The notes below the pieces were generated by a model, which was not told the DNA's origin, did not search any database, and saw only the letters and a program-made list of their open reading frames with translations. A stretch of DNA of 7,303 nt from an uncultured Polynucleobacter sp. (GTDB taxonomy: Bacteria; Pseudomonadota; Gammaproteobacteria; Burkholderiales; Burkholderiaceae). Of the stretch, positions 1 through 6,055 are shown piece by piece. The stretch's first letter is position 1. The number at the start of each line of letters is the position of its first letter. The stretch covers positions 1 through 7,303 of the forward strand of contig CALKUJ010000309.1 of NCBI GenBank assembly GCA_937996825.1, given 5' to 3'. The position numbers were made by a program, and so were the translations under genes.

Positions 1-1124
1 TGCTTCATCACGCGCTGACCATCCGCTTCTTGATAATCAGGATGACGACCGCCATCCTTGGCCACCCAAACATCATCCAGCCATAACTGCACACGACCAA
101 CATCAAGATCTGTGATGCCTGCATAACCAATGGCTGCCAAGATACGGCCTAAATTAGGATCGCTGGCAAAAAAAGCTGTTTTCACCAAAGGTGAATGTGC
201 AATTGCTTCGGCCACCAATTTACATTCAGCATCAGTCTTACCGCCTTCAATCTGAATCGTGATGAATTTAGTAGCACCCTCACCATCTCGCACAATCATT
301 TGGGCTAATTTTTGACAGACTTCAATCAATGCTTGACGGAAGATGTCATGAGCCTGACCTGAAGCCGGAATCTCTACCTGACTGGCGCCACTGGCCATGA
401 CAATGAAAGAATCATTGGTAGATGTATCACCATCAATCGTGATGGCATTGAAAGATAAATCAGCAGCAGCCGTGGTCAATTCCTGCAACAAAGCCGGTGA
501 CACTTTCGCATCGGTTGCCACATAGCCCAACATCGTGGCCATGTTCGGATGAATCATGCCAGCGCCTTTACTGATACCAGTCAAGGTGATGGTTTGACCA
601 TTGATCTGAACTTGCTTTGAATAAGCTTTTGCCTGAGTGTCAGTGGTCATGATGGCGTGAGCCGCATTGAACCAGTTATCAGCATTTAAATGACTGATCG
701 CCTGAGGCATACCAGCAATGACTTTTTCTACCGGCAAAGGCTCAAGGATGACTCCAGTTGAAAAAGGCAAAATTTGCTCTTTTTTCAAACCCATCAACTT
801 TGCTAATTCTTCACAAGTGCGCATCGCATTGTTATAACCAGGCTCACCTGTACCCGCATTGGCATTACCTGTATTGATGATCAATGCTCGAATATCCAAA
901 CCATTCTTTGCTGATGCCAATAAATGCTCTCTACAGATTTGTACAGGCGCAGCACAAAAACGATTTTTGGTAAAAACACCAGCAACACTAGAACCCTCAT
1001 CGAGTTCAATGATCAAAACGTCTTTGCGGCCTGGTCTTTTGATACCAGCTTCAGCATGACCTAAACGAACGCCCTTCACAGGGCTTAATTCACTGGCAAT
1101 CGGTAATGGCGAATTTACTGGCAT
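1..1124 (-). CDS. argJ: ArgJ, glutamate N-acetyltransferase (ornithine acetyltransferase), partial at C-terminus
   Basis: ArgJ moves the acetyl group from N-acetylornithine to glutamate in the cyclic arginine pathway; many family members also use acetyl-CoA, but the sequence alone does not show whether this one does. 374 complete codons are visible; the family is usually about 400 residues, so roughly 30-40 C-terminal residues lie beyond base 1. The protein starts MPVNSPLPIA and keeps the family landmarks: a STGVI segment with the expected oxyanion-hole Thr123-Gly124, and KGAGMIHPNMATML at residues 186-199. Within the latter, self-cleavage is expected between Ala196 and Thr197, leaving Thr197 as the N-terminal nucleophile of the beta chain. 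DGDTSTNDS (231-239) and DGEGATKF (280-287) follow. The ATG at 1124 has a weak AGAGA ribosome-binding sequence 9 bases upstream. It follows the secA stop by 43 bases on the same strand with no terminator visible between them, so co-transcription with secA is likely. The cytoplasmic location is from family knowledge. No frameshift is seen. Confidence 0.96.
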   Translation of the reverse strand, partial: MPVNSPLPIASELSPVKGVRLGHAEAGIKRPGRKDVLIIELDEGSSVAGVFTKNRFCAAPVQICREHLLASAKNGLDIRALIINTGNANAGTGEPGYNNAMRTCEELAKLMGLKKEQILPFSTGVILEPLPVEKVIAGMPQAISHLNADNWFNAAHAIMTTDTQAKAYSKQVQINGQTITLTGISKGAGMIHPNMATMLGYVATDAKVSPALLQELTTAAADLSFNAITIDGDTSTNDSFIVMASGASQVEIPASGQAHDIFRQALIEVCQKLAQMIVRDGEGATKFITIQIEGGKTDAECKLVAEAIAHSPLVKTAFFASDPNLGRILAAIGYAGITDLDVGRVQLWLDDVWVAKDGGRHPDYQEADGQRVMK

Positions 1125-1167
1125 GGTGTTTTATCTCTAATAATCAATGATTCAAATCAACATTCAA

Positions 1168-3918
1168 TTAACTGAGCTGACCATGACAGTGCTTGTATTT
1201 TTTACCACTGCCACAAGGACATGGATCATTGCGGCCTACTTTAGGGCCAGCTTGAACTGGCTGAGGCGTAGCAGCGCGTGCAGGCGGCTCATTATCCGAT
1301 TGATCAGCACTCGCATGTTGATACTGCACACCCTTCACATCCGCCAAATCTTCCTGAATCGACTCTGAGGCACGCTCTAATTCTTCAGCAGTTTCAATTC
1401 TGACCACCATGATTGTGCGAGTCACTTCTAACTTAACTGTATCTAGTAAGCGAGCGAACAATTCAAATGCTTCACGACGATATTCTTGCTTAGGATCTTT
1501 TTGCGCATAGCCACGCAAATGAATACCTTGACGCAAATGATCTAAAGCGGCTAAATGCTCTCTCCATGCTGTATCTAGCGCATACAAAATGACTGAGCAT
1601 TCAAACTTCGCAAAAGACTCTCTGCCAACCAATTCAACCTTTGCATCGTAGAGACTCTTGGCACTCTCCAATACCTTGGCAAGCAAATCTTCTGGCTCGA
1701 TGGTGTCTGCTGCATCAATGGCAGCTTGCAAATCAACTGATAAACCCCAGTCGTTTGATAGCACTTGCTGTAAACCAGCAACGTCCCACTGCTCAATCAC
1801 AGACTCAGCAGGAATATGATCATGGAACAGGTCTGTGAAATAAGATTCACGCAAATTGGCAACTAAATCACCAACATCTTTTGATTCCAATACTTCATTG
1901 CGCAATCGATAAACTTCTTTACGCTGGTCATTGGCCACATCGTCGTATTGCAATAACTGCTTACGAATATCAAAGTTTCTGGCTTCAACCTTGCGCTGAG
2001 CAGACTCAATAGAGCGAGTCACCATGCCGGCTTCGATTGGCTCACCCTCAGGCATGCGCAAACGATCCATGATTGACTTTAGACGCTCACCCGCAAAAAT
2101 ACGCAATAAAGCATCATCCAAGGATAAATAGAATCTTGATGAACCTGGGTCACCTTGACGGGCAGCACGACCTCTTAATTGATTGTCAACACGACGGCTT
2201 TCATGGCGCTCCGTACCAATGATGTGCAAACCACCCGCACTGACTACGTGATCATGCAAGCCTTGCCATTCATCATGTAATTTCTTGATACGCGCCGCTT
2301 TATCTTGCTCAGAAATCGCAGCATCTTGCTCAATCAAGCCAGCTTGCTTTTCAACGTTACCACCCAAAACAATGTCTGTTCCACGACCAGCCATATTCGT
2401 TGCGATGGTGATCATTTTTGGACGACCAGCTTGTGCAATGATTTCGGCTTCTTTGGCGTGTTGCTTTGCGTTCAATACTTGATGAGGCAACTTTGCCTTA
2501 TCCAATAGTGATGAAATCAACTCTGAGTTTTCAATCGATGTTGTACCAACCAGTACTGGTTGACCACGCTCGTAACAGTCTTGGATATCTTTGATAACAG
2601 CGTTGTAACGCTCCATCGACGTACGGTAGATTTGATCTTGTCTATCAATTCTGGCATTGCTGCGATTCGGAGGAATGATCACTGTTTCCAAGCCATAGAT
2701 CTCTTGGAACTCATACGCTTCTGTATCAGCTGTACCCGTCATACCAGCGAGCTTGCTGTACATGCGGAAATAGTTTTGGAATGTGATCGTTGCCAATGTG
2801 CGATTTTCATGCTGAATCGCCACACCTTCTTTTGCCTCAACGGCCTGATGCAAACCATCGGACCAACGACGACCTTGCATGAGTCGTCCAGTGAATTCAT
2901 CAACGATGATGACTTCACCATTTTGCACAACGTAATGCTGATCTTTATTGAATAGAGTGTGCGCTCTCAAAGCAGCGTACACATGGTGCATCAAAGTAAT
3001 GTTTTGAGGGGCATACAAAGACTCCCCTTCTTTGATCAAACCAATTTGAGCCAAAGCAAGTTCAGCTTTTTCATGACCCGCTTCAGTTAAGAATACTTGA
3101 TGAGATTTTTCATCAACGATGTAATCACCTGGGGTGATAACACCAGAGCCATCTGCTTTCTCTTCACCGTACTGACGCGTTAGATATTGTGGCAAAGCAT
3201 TCATTGCCACATAGATTTCAGTATGGTCTTCTGCTTGACCAGAAATGATCAAAGGCGTGCGTGCCTCGTCAATCAAAATTGAGTCAACTTCGTCAACGAT
3301 GGCGTATGCCAAACCGCGCTGAACACGCTGATCCAATTCTTGAATCATGTTGTCGCGCAAATAGTCAAAACCAAATTCGTTATTTGTTCCGTAGGTAATA
3401 TCTGAGCTATAAGCTTTTTTCTTGGCTTCATGCTCCATTTGTGACAAATTGATGCCAACAGTCAGACCCAAGAAGTTGTAAAGCTTTGACATCCATTCAG
3501 CATCACGCTGGGCCAAGTAATCGTTGACGGTCACAACGTGAACGCCCTTACCTGTTAAAGCATTCAAATACACCGGCAGAGTTGCGGTCAAGGTTTTACC
3601 TTCACCAGTTCTCATTTCTGCAATTTTTCCCTGATGAAGCGCCAAGCCACCAATCATCTGAACATCAAAGTGACGCATGTTCATGACACGCTTGCTGGCC
3701 TCACGAACTACCGCAAAAGCTTCAGGCAAGATATCGTCAATTGTTTGGCCTGCGGCTAACTTAGACTTGAACTCAGCTGTCTTTGCTTGCAATGCAGCAT
3801 CGTCAAGCGAGGCCATGCCCTGCTCCAGACTATTAATCTGAGCGACAATGCGCTTATATTGTTTCAAGAGTCGATCATTTCGACTACCAAATATTTTCTT
3901 AAGAAGACCAGTAACCAT
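1168..3918 (-). CDS. secA: SecA, preprotein translocase ATPase
   Basis: SecA is the motor ATPase that pushes unfolded preproteins through SecYEG. It is full length at 916 residues (E. coli 901) and aligns with E. coli SecA from its first residues (MVTGLLKKIFGSRNDR), which fixes the start. Nucleotide-binding domain 1 has Walker A MRTGEGKT (102-109, Lys108) and DEVD (209-212). The preprotein cross-linking domain is at about 225-370, followed by MTGTADTEA, then domain 2 with TNMAGRGTDIVLGG (507-520) and motif VI near 580-590. The scaffold and wing regions run from about 620 to 840, with LRQGIHLRGYAQKDPKQEY conserved. A variable linker (about 860-893) leads to a C-terminal zinc motif, Cys900-x-Cys902-x8-Cys911-His912, the SecB and phospholipid binding tail. 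Oddities: motif VI reads GRAARQGD rather than the usual GRSGRQGD, and no clear Shine-Dalgarno precedes the ATG. The ATG overlaps the start codon of the divergent DUF721 gene. No SecM-like arrest peptide precedes it, so E. coli-type SecM control is not expected. argJ follows 43 bases downstream. Confidence 0.99.
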   Translation of the reverse strand: MVTGLLKKIFGSRNDRLLKQYKRIVAQINSLEQGMASLDDAALQAKTAEFKSKLAAGQTIDDILPEAFAVVREASKRVMNMRHFDVQMIGGLALHQGKIAEMRTGEGKTLTATLPVYLNALTGKGVHVVTVNDYLAQRDAEWMSKLYNFLGLTVGINLSQMEHEAKKKAYSSDITYGTNNEFGFDYLRDNMIQELDQRVQRGLAYAIVDEVDSILIDEARTPLIISGQAEDHTEIYVAMNALPQYLTRQYGEEKADGSGVITPGDYIVDEKSHQVFLTEAGHEKAELALAQIGLIKEGESLYAPQNITLMHHVYAALRAHTLFNKDQHYVVQNGEVIIVDEFTGRLMQGRRWSDGLHQAVEAKEGVAIQHENRTLATITFQNYFRMYSKLAGMTGTADTEAYEFQEIYGLETVIIPPNRSNARIDRQDQIYRTSMERYNAVIKDIQDCYERGQPVLVGTTSIENSELISSLLDKAKLPHQVLNAKQHAKEAEIIAQAGRPKMITIATNMAGRGTDIVLGGNVEKQAGLIEQDAAISEQDKAARIKKLHDEWQGLHDHVVSAGGLHIIGTERHESRRVDNQLRGRAARQGDPGSSRFYLSLDDALLRIFAGERLKSIMDRLRMPEGEPIEAGMVTRSIESAQRKVEARNFDIRKQLLQYDDVANDQRKEVYRLRNEVLESKDVGDLVANLRESYFTDLFHDHIPAESVIEQWDVAGLQQVLSNDWGLSVDLQAAIDAADTIEPEDLLAKVLESAKSLYDAKVELVGRESFAKFECSVILYALDTAWREHLAALDHLRQGIHLRGYAQKDPKQEYRREAFELFARLLDTVKLEVTRTIMVVRIETAEELERASESIQEDLADVKGVQYQHASADQSDNEPPARAATPQPVQAGPKVGRNDPCPCGSGKKYKHCHGQLS
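3869..3885. repeat. Short inverted repeat inside the secA 5' coding region
   Basis: AGTCGA (3869-3874) and TCGACT (3880-3885) are perfect reverse complements around a 5-base centre. The repeat lies 32-48 bases upstream of the DUF721 start on the plus strand and in about codons 12-17 of secA on the minus strand. It could be a small operator for the divergent gene, an early hairpin in secA mRNA, or chance; a 6-base arm is weak evidence. Confidence 0.3.
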
Positions 3919-4441
3919 GACTTTTGCGAGGAAATTTAAGCCTCAAAGTTTAGCACCCAGACGGACATCTGCGAATGCCCGTGACGCATTAGCTTGCATT
4001 GAAAAAAATACCCCTCTGGGAGACCTGGTTCAAAGGGCAGAAAATAATCTTTTACTACAGCAAGCGATTGACCTAAGCCTCAATCAAAATGGGCTTCAGA
4101 AGGCGATTGGCTTGATTAAAGCAGGTGGTTTTTCAGTAGAAACTGGACAACTGACCCTCTTGGTTGCCAATGCAGCAATTGCAACCCGTATCAGTCAAAA
4201 ATCACCCTCAATACTCTTAAAACTCCAGGAACAAGGTTACTCAGTGAGATCTTTGGGGATTAAACAGGCCCCTGGGGGCCTAGGAATACCAACCCCAAAC
4301 AAAGTAGAAAGTACTGAAAAACCACCAATTTTTCCCTCAAGTGCAGAAAAATCCTGGTCTCAATTGATGAATCAACTGGATAACAACTCGCCATTGCGAA
4401 CTGCCGTTGAAAAACTCTTAAAAAATCGTAAAAAAGGCTGA
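3917..4441 (+). CDS. DUF721 / DciA-like protein
   Basis: A 174-residue, basic, soluble protein with no signal peptide or membrane segment. Residues about 30-116 match the general DUF721 (DciA) pattern: a helix-rich start (NTPLGDLVQRAENNLLLQQA), then the GQLTLLVANAAIATRISQ strand-helix segment, then a SILLKLQEQGYSVRSLGIK end. The Trp commonly seen in the first helical part of the domain is missing. A proline-rich linker (about 118-141) leads to a short basic helix ending KNRKKG. DciA proteins interact with the replicative helicase DnaB in bacteria without DnaC or DnaI; that role is family knowledge and is not shown here. I chose the ATG at 3917 over the in-frame ATG at 3848 for two reasons: AAGAAGA lies 9 bases upstream, and the earlier start would add 23 residues inside secA that do not look like family sequence. 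The gene is divergent from secA with overlapping start codons, convergent with lpxC, and closed by a terminator. The same slot holds secM in E. coli, but no SecM-type arrest sequence is visible. Confidence 0.72.
   Translation: MTFARKFKPQSLAPRRTSANARDALACIEKNTPLGDLVQRAENNLLLQQAIDLSLNQNGLQKAIGLIKAGGFSVETGQLTLLVANAAIATRISQKSPSILLKLQEQGYSVRSLGIKQAPGGLGIPTPNKVESTEKPPIFPSSAEKSWSQLMNQLDNNSPLRTAVEKLLKNRKKG
3947..3975 (-). promoter_or_regulatory. Candidate sigma70-type promoter for secA inside the DUF721 gene
   Basis: Reading the minus strand, TTCGCA (3975-3970, 4 of 6 to the -35 consensus) is followed by a 17-base spacer and TAAACT (3952-3947, 4 of 6 to the -10 consensus). Transcription would start near 3940, leaving a leader of about 22 bases without a good Shine-Dalgarno. 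Since secA and the DUF721 gene share start codons, any promoter close to secA must lie inside this coding sequence. The match is modest and could be chance. Confidence 0.33.
4266..4281. repeat. GC-rich perfect palindrome within the DUF721 gene
   Basis: AGGCCCC (4266-4272) and GGGGCCT (4275-4281) are perfect reverse complements around TG. The stretch stands out in an otherwise AT-leaning gene and encodes the Pro-Gly-Gly part of the linker after the DUF721 domain. No T-run follows on either strand, so it is not an intrinsic terminator. A function is not evident. Confidence 0.4.
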
Positions 4442-4461
4442 AAAAGCCAAAAAGTCATTGG

Positions 4462-4487
4462 TTTGCCTAATTTTTAGGCAAATTTTT
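4462..4487 (+). terminator. Rho-independent terminator of the DUF721 gene, in the convergent gap with lpxC
   Basis: TTTGCCTAA (4462-4470) and TTAGGCAAA (4474-4482) form a perfect 9-base stem with a TTT loop, followed directly by TTTTT (4483-4487). It begins 20 bases after the DUF721 stop, and the T-run overlaps the last two bases of the lpxC stop codon. In the lpxC direction the same stem lacks an immediate T-run. A weaker element lies beyond it on that strand: GGCT, a TTTTC loop, AGCC, then a run of T, at about 4453-4431. The region may therefore stop transcription in both directions, with the plus direction better supported. Confidence 0.8.
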
Positions 4488-5400
4488 AAGCAAATAGGGG
4501 CTTATTTTTTAATTGATAGGCTTTGGGAGCATCAGCCTCATCAAAGCCTTTGATTTCATAACTGCTTGGGTCTGCGAATAGAGCTCTGAGCAAAGCATTG
4601 TTTAGAGCATGACCTGATTTCTCAGCAATGTATGTACCCACGATTGGATGACCAGCCAGATATAAATCACCAATGGCATCCAGAATCTTATGACGCACAA
4701 ATTCATCGTCATAGCGTAATTCTTCGTTATTTAAAATTCGGTGCTCATCCAACACAATCGCATTATCTAAACTACCTCCGCGAGCCAAACCCATTTCGCG
4801 CAGAGCCTCTACTTCATGAGCAAAACCAAATGTTCTGGCTCGTCCAATTTCTCTTGCATACGTACTGTCTGCAAAATCAATCACATGTCTTTGCCCAGTT
4901 TTATCAACTGCAGGATGTTTGAAATCAATGGTGAAATCTAATTTAAATCCATCGAAAGGTTCTAAGCGAGCCAACTTGCCAGCTTCTCTTATTTCAACTG
5001 GCTTCTTAATCACTATGAACTGACGAGGAGCATCTTGCTCTTGAAGACCCGCTGATTCGATTAAGAATAAAAATGAAGCGGCGCTGCCATCCATGATGGG
5101 CACTTCTTCACAATCTAATTCAATGATCAAGTTATCAATGCCAAGGCCTGCGCACCCAGATAACAAATGTTCCACAGTGGAAACTCTGGTATCACCGTTT
5201 TGCAAAACAGTGGCCAAACGTGTGTCTGTCACCAAGTGGGCATCAGCCTTGATACCTGGTGCATTAGGAAGATCTACACGATGAAAAATAATGCCTGTAT
5301 TAACTGGTGCAGGAATCAACTTGAGCGTCACCTTGCGGCCCGTGTGTAATCCAATACCAACGGTCTTGACAGGGGCTGCAATGGTGCGCTGTTTCAACAT
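4486..5400 (-). CDS. lpxC: LpxC, UDP-3-O-acyl-N-acetylglucosamine deacetylase
   Basis: LpxC is the cytoplasmic zinc amidase that carries out the committed step of lipid A synthesis. At 304 residues it is full length (E. coli 305). The active-site residues are all present: Glu77-His78 in STVEHL, His237-Lys238 and Asp241 in RHKILDAIGD, Asp245 in the same segment, and His264 in KSGHALNN. By family knowledge His78, His237 and Asp241 bind zinc, Glu77 is the general base and His264 the general acid. MDGSAASF (103-110) and the GRARTFGF segment (186-193) are also typical. The protein ends in a nonpolar KPLFA tail. E. coli LpxC likewise ends nonpolar and is degraded by FtsH through its C-terminus, so similar control is possible but unproven. 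Translation starts at the ATG at 5400 with only a weak ribosome-binding sequence. The preceding peroxiredoxin gene ends 14 bases upstream, which suggests co-transcription and possibly coupled translation. Confidence 0.99.
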   Translation of the reverse strand: MLKQRTIAAPVKTVGIGLHTGRKVTLKLIPAPVNTGIIFHRVDLPNAPGIKADAHLVTDTRLATVLQNGDTRVSTVEHLLSGCAGLGIDNLIIELDCEEVPIMDGSAASFLFLIESAGLQEQDAPRQFIVIKKPVEIREAGKLARLEPFDGFKLDFTIDFKHPAVDKTGQRHVIDFADSTYAREIGRARTFGFAHEVEALREMGLARGGSLDNAIVLDEHRILNNEELRYDDEFVRHKILDAIGDLYLAGHPIVGTYIAEKSGHALNNALLRALFADPSSYEIKGFDEADAPKAYQLKNKPLFA

Positions 5401-5414
5401 AATTTATCTAAAAA

Positions 5415-5915
5415 TTAAAGTGCTTTTAGTGCAGAAGCTGCATCACTCACTTCAAATTTACCAGCTGCTTCAACGGCCAAATGCTTGACCACACCGTTAT
5501 CAACAATCATCAAATAACGTTGTGAGCGAATACCCATACCGCGAGCTGTTAAATCAAATTCCAAACCAAGTTTCTTGGTCAACTCAGCTGCGCCATCAGC
5601 CATCATGCGCACTTTGCCGTTCACTTTTTGATCTTTACCCCAAGCACCCATCACAAATGCGTCATTGACTGATAAACACCAAATCTCATCAACACCTTTG
5701 GCTTTGATCGCATCGTAGTGAGCAACATAACCTGGAACGTGCTGAGCTGAACATGTTGGCGTGAATGCGCCTGGCAAGCCAAAAATAACAATCTTTTTAC
5801 CTGCTGTTAACTTGCTCACTTCAAAGGCATTTGGTCCTACAGAACAACCCTCTGTAGCAACTTCCAAAAATTCATGAATTGTGGCGTTTGGTAACTGTTG
5901 TCCTACTGCAATCAT
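5415..5915 (-). CDS. Prx5-family peroxiredoxin (AhpC/TSA superfamily)
   Basis: A thiol peroxidase of about 166 residues, expected to reduce hydrogen peroxide and organic hydroperoxides in the cytoplasm. The signature PGAFTPTCS (residues 48-56) carries the peroxidatic Cys55 and the conserved Thr52. Arg130 in GIRSQRY is a likely active-site arginine of the family. Other cysteines are Cys24 and Cys80, and which thiol acts as reductant partner cannot be read from sequence. There is no fused glutaredoxin domain and no signal peptide. I chose the ATG at 5915: it has GGAGAAG (5925-5919) at good spacing, and relatives begin with a similar M-I-x-V-G segment. An in-frame ATG at 5927 would add four residues (MEKT) but lies within that Shine-Dalgarno and has none of its own. 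The gene sits between ftsZ and lpxC on the same strand and ends 14 bases before lpxC. A candidate promoter and inverted repeats lie upstream. Confidence 0.95.
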   Translation of the reverse strand: MIAVGQQLPNATIHEFLEVATEGCSVGPNAFEVSKLTAGKKIVIFGLPGAFTPTCSAQHVPGYVAHYDAIKAKGVDEIWCLSVNDAFVMGAWGKDQKVNGKVRMMADGAAELTKKLGLEFDLTARGMGIRSQRYLMIVDNGVVKHLAVEAAGKFEVSDAASALKAL

Positions 5916-5918
5916 TGT

Positions 5919-5925
5919 CTTCTCC
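5919..5925 (-). promoter_or_regulatory. Shine-Dalgarno of the peroxiredoxin gene (decides the start)
   Basis: GGAGAAG on the minus strand, with six bases between GGAG and the ATG at 5915. It overlaps the upstream in-frame ATG at 5927, which therefore is unlikely to be the real start. Confidence 0.75.
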
Positions 5926-5958
5926 ATTCAATAAGGGTCTTTAAATTAACTGATTTAT

Positions 5959-5982
5959 ATAGTTATTCTTGTTTATAACTAT
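5959..5982. repeat. Perfect inverted repeat upstream of the peroxiredoxin gene, possible operator
   Basis: ATAGTTAT (5959-5966) and ATAACTAT (5975-5982) are perfect 8-base arms around an 8-base spacer, 44-67 bases upstream of the peroxiredoxin ATG. It covers the -10 box and likely start point of the candidate promoter at 5972-6001, a position typical of a repressor operator. The spacing does not fit the canonical OxyR pattern (ATAG-N7-CTAT repeats), so I do not name a regulator. An RNA hairpin is the alternative, though the arms are very AT-rich. Confidence 0.5.
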
Positions 5983-6001
5983 TGGCAATTATTTTTGCCA
6001 G
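5972..6001 (-). promoter_or_regulatory. Candidate promoter for the peroxiredoxin-lpxC pair
   Basis: On the minus strand, CTGGCA (6001-5996, 4 of 6 to the -35 consensus), an 18-base spacer and TATAAA (5977-5972, 5 of 6 to the -10 consensus) would start transcription near 5965 with a leader of about 50 bases. The -35 and spacer coincide with a TGGCAA/TTGCCA inverted repeat (5983-5988 and 5995-6000). If real, it would drive the peroxiredoxin gene and lpxC independently of ftsZ. Confidence 0.38.
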
Positions 6002-6005
6002 AACA

Positions 6006-6055
6006 CCGATGGTATCGCATGCGTCGTCATTTCGCAGGAGGCGCGTTACCATCGG
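6006..6055. repeat. Long stem-loop in the ftsZ-peroxiredoxin gap
   Basis: CCGATGGTA (6006-6014) pairs perfectly with TACCATCGG (6047-6055). After one T-T mismatch, CGC (6016-6018) pairs with GCG (6043-6045), and TGCG (6020-6023) with CGCA (6033-6036), leaving a GGAGGC bulge at 6037-6042 on the plus-strand RNA (GCCTCC on the minus strand). The block is more GC-rich than its AT-rich surroundings. No T-run follows on the minus strand, so it is not a standard intrinsic terminator for ftsZ. It may be an RNA-processing or stabilising structure in the ftsZ-to-lpxC transcript, a small RNA, or a dispersed REP-like repeat; sequence alone does not decide. Confidence 0.6.

Noticed and set aside
1125..1167. 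Terminator or promoter between secA and argJ
   Set aside because: Only a 5-base-arm palindrome (AATCA-A-TGATT, 1142-1152) is present, without a T-run or convincing promoter boxes.
2560..2955. 131-codon open frame on the plus strand opposite secA, and other plus-strand frames within secA
   Set aside because: They lie fully antisense to well-conserved SecA coding sequence, have no recognisable family pattern, and are expected by chance opposite a long gene.
3848..3916. Longer N-terminus for the DUF721 protein starting at 3848
   Set aside because: It would add 23 Arg- and Phe-rich residues encoded antisense to secA. The ATG at 3917 has a better placed AAGAAGA and begins the family-like MTFARKFKPQ segment.
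4438..4485. SecM-like arrest peptide or leader ORF near lpxC-secA
   Set aside because: The gap is only 44 bases and holds a terminator. No arrest-type sequence is found in or next to the DUF721 gene.
5959..5982. OxyR binding site
   Set aside because: The ATAG and CTAT ends are 16 bases apart, not in the ATAG-N7-CTAT register of the canonical OxyR site, so the peroxiredoxin context alone is not enough.
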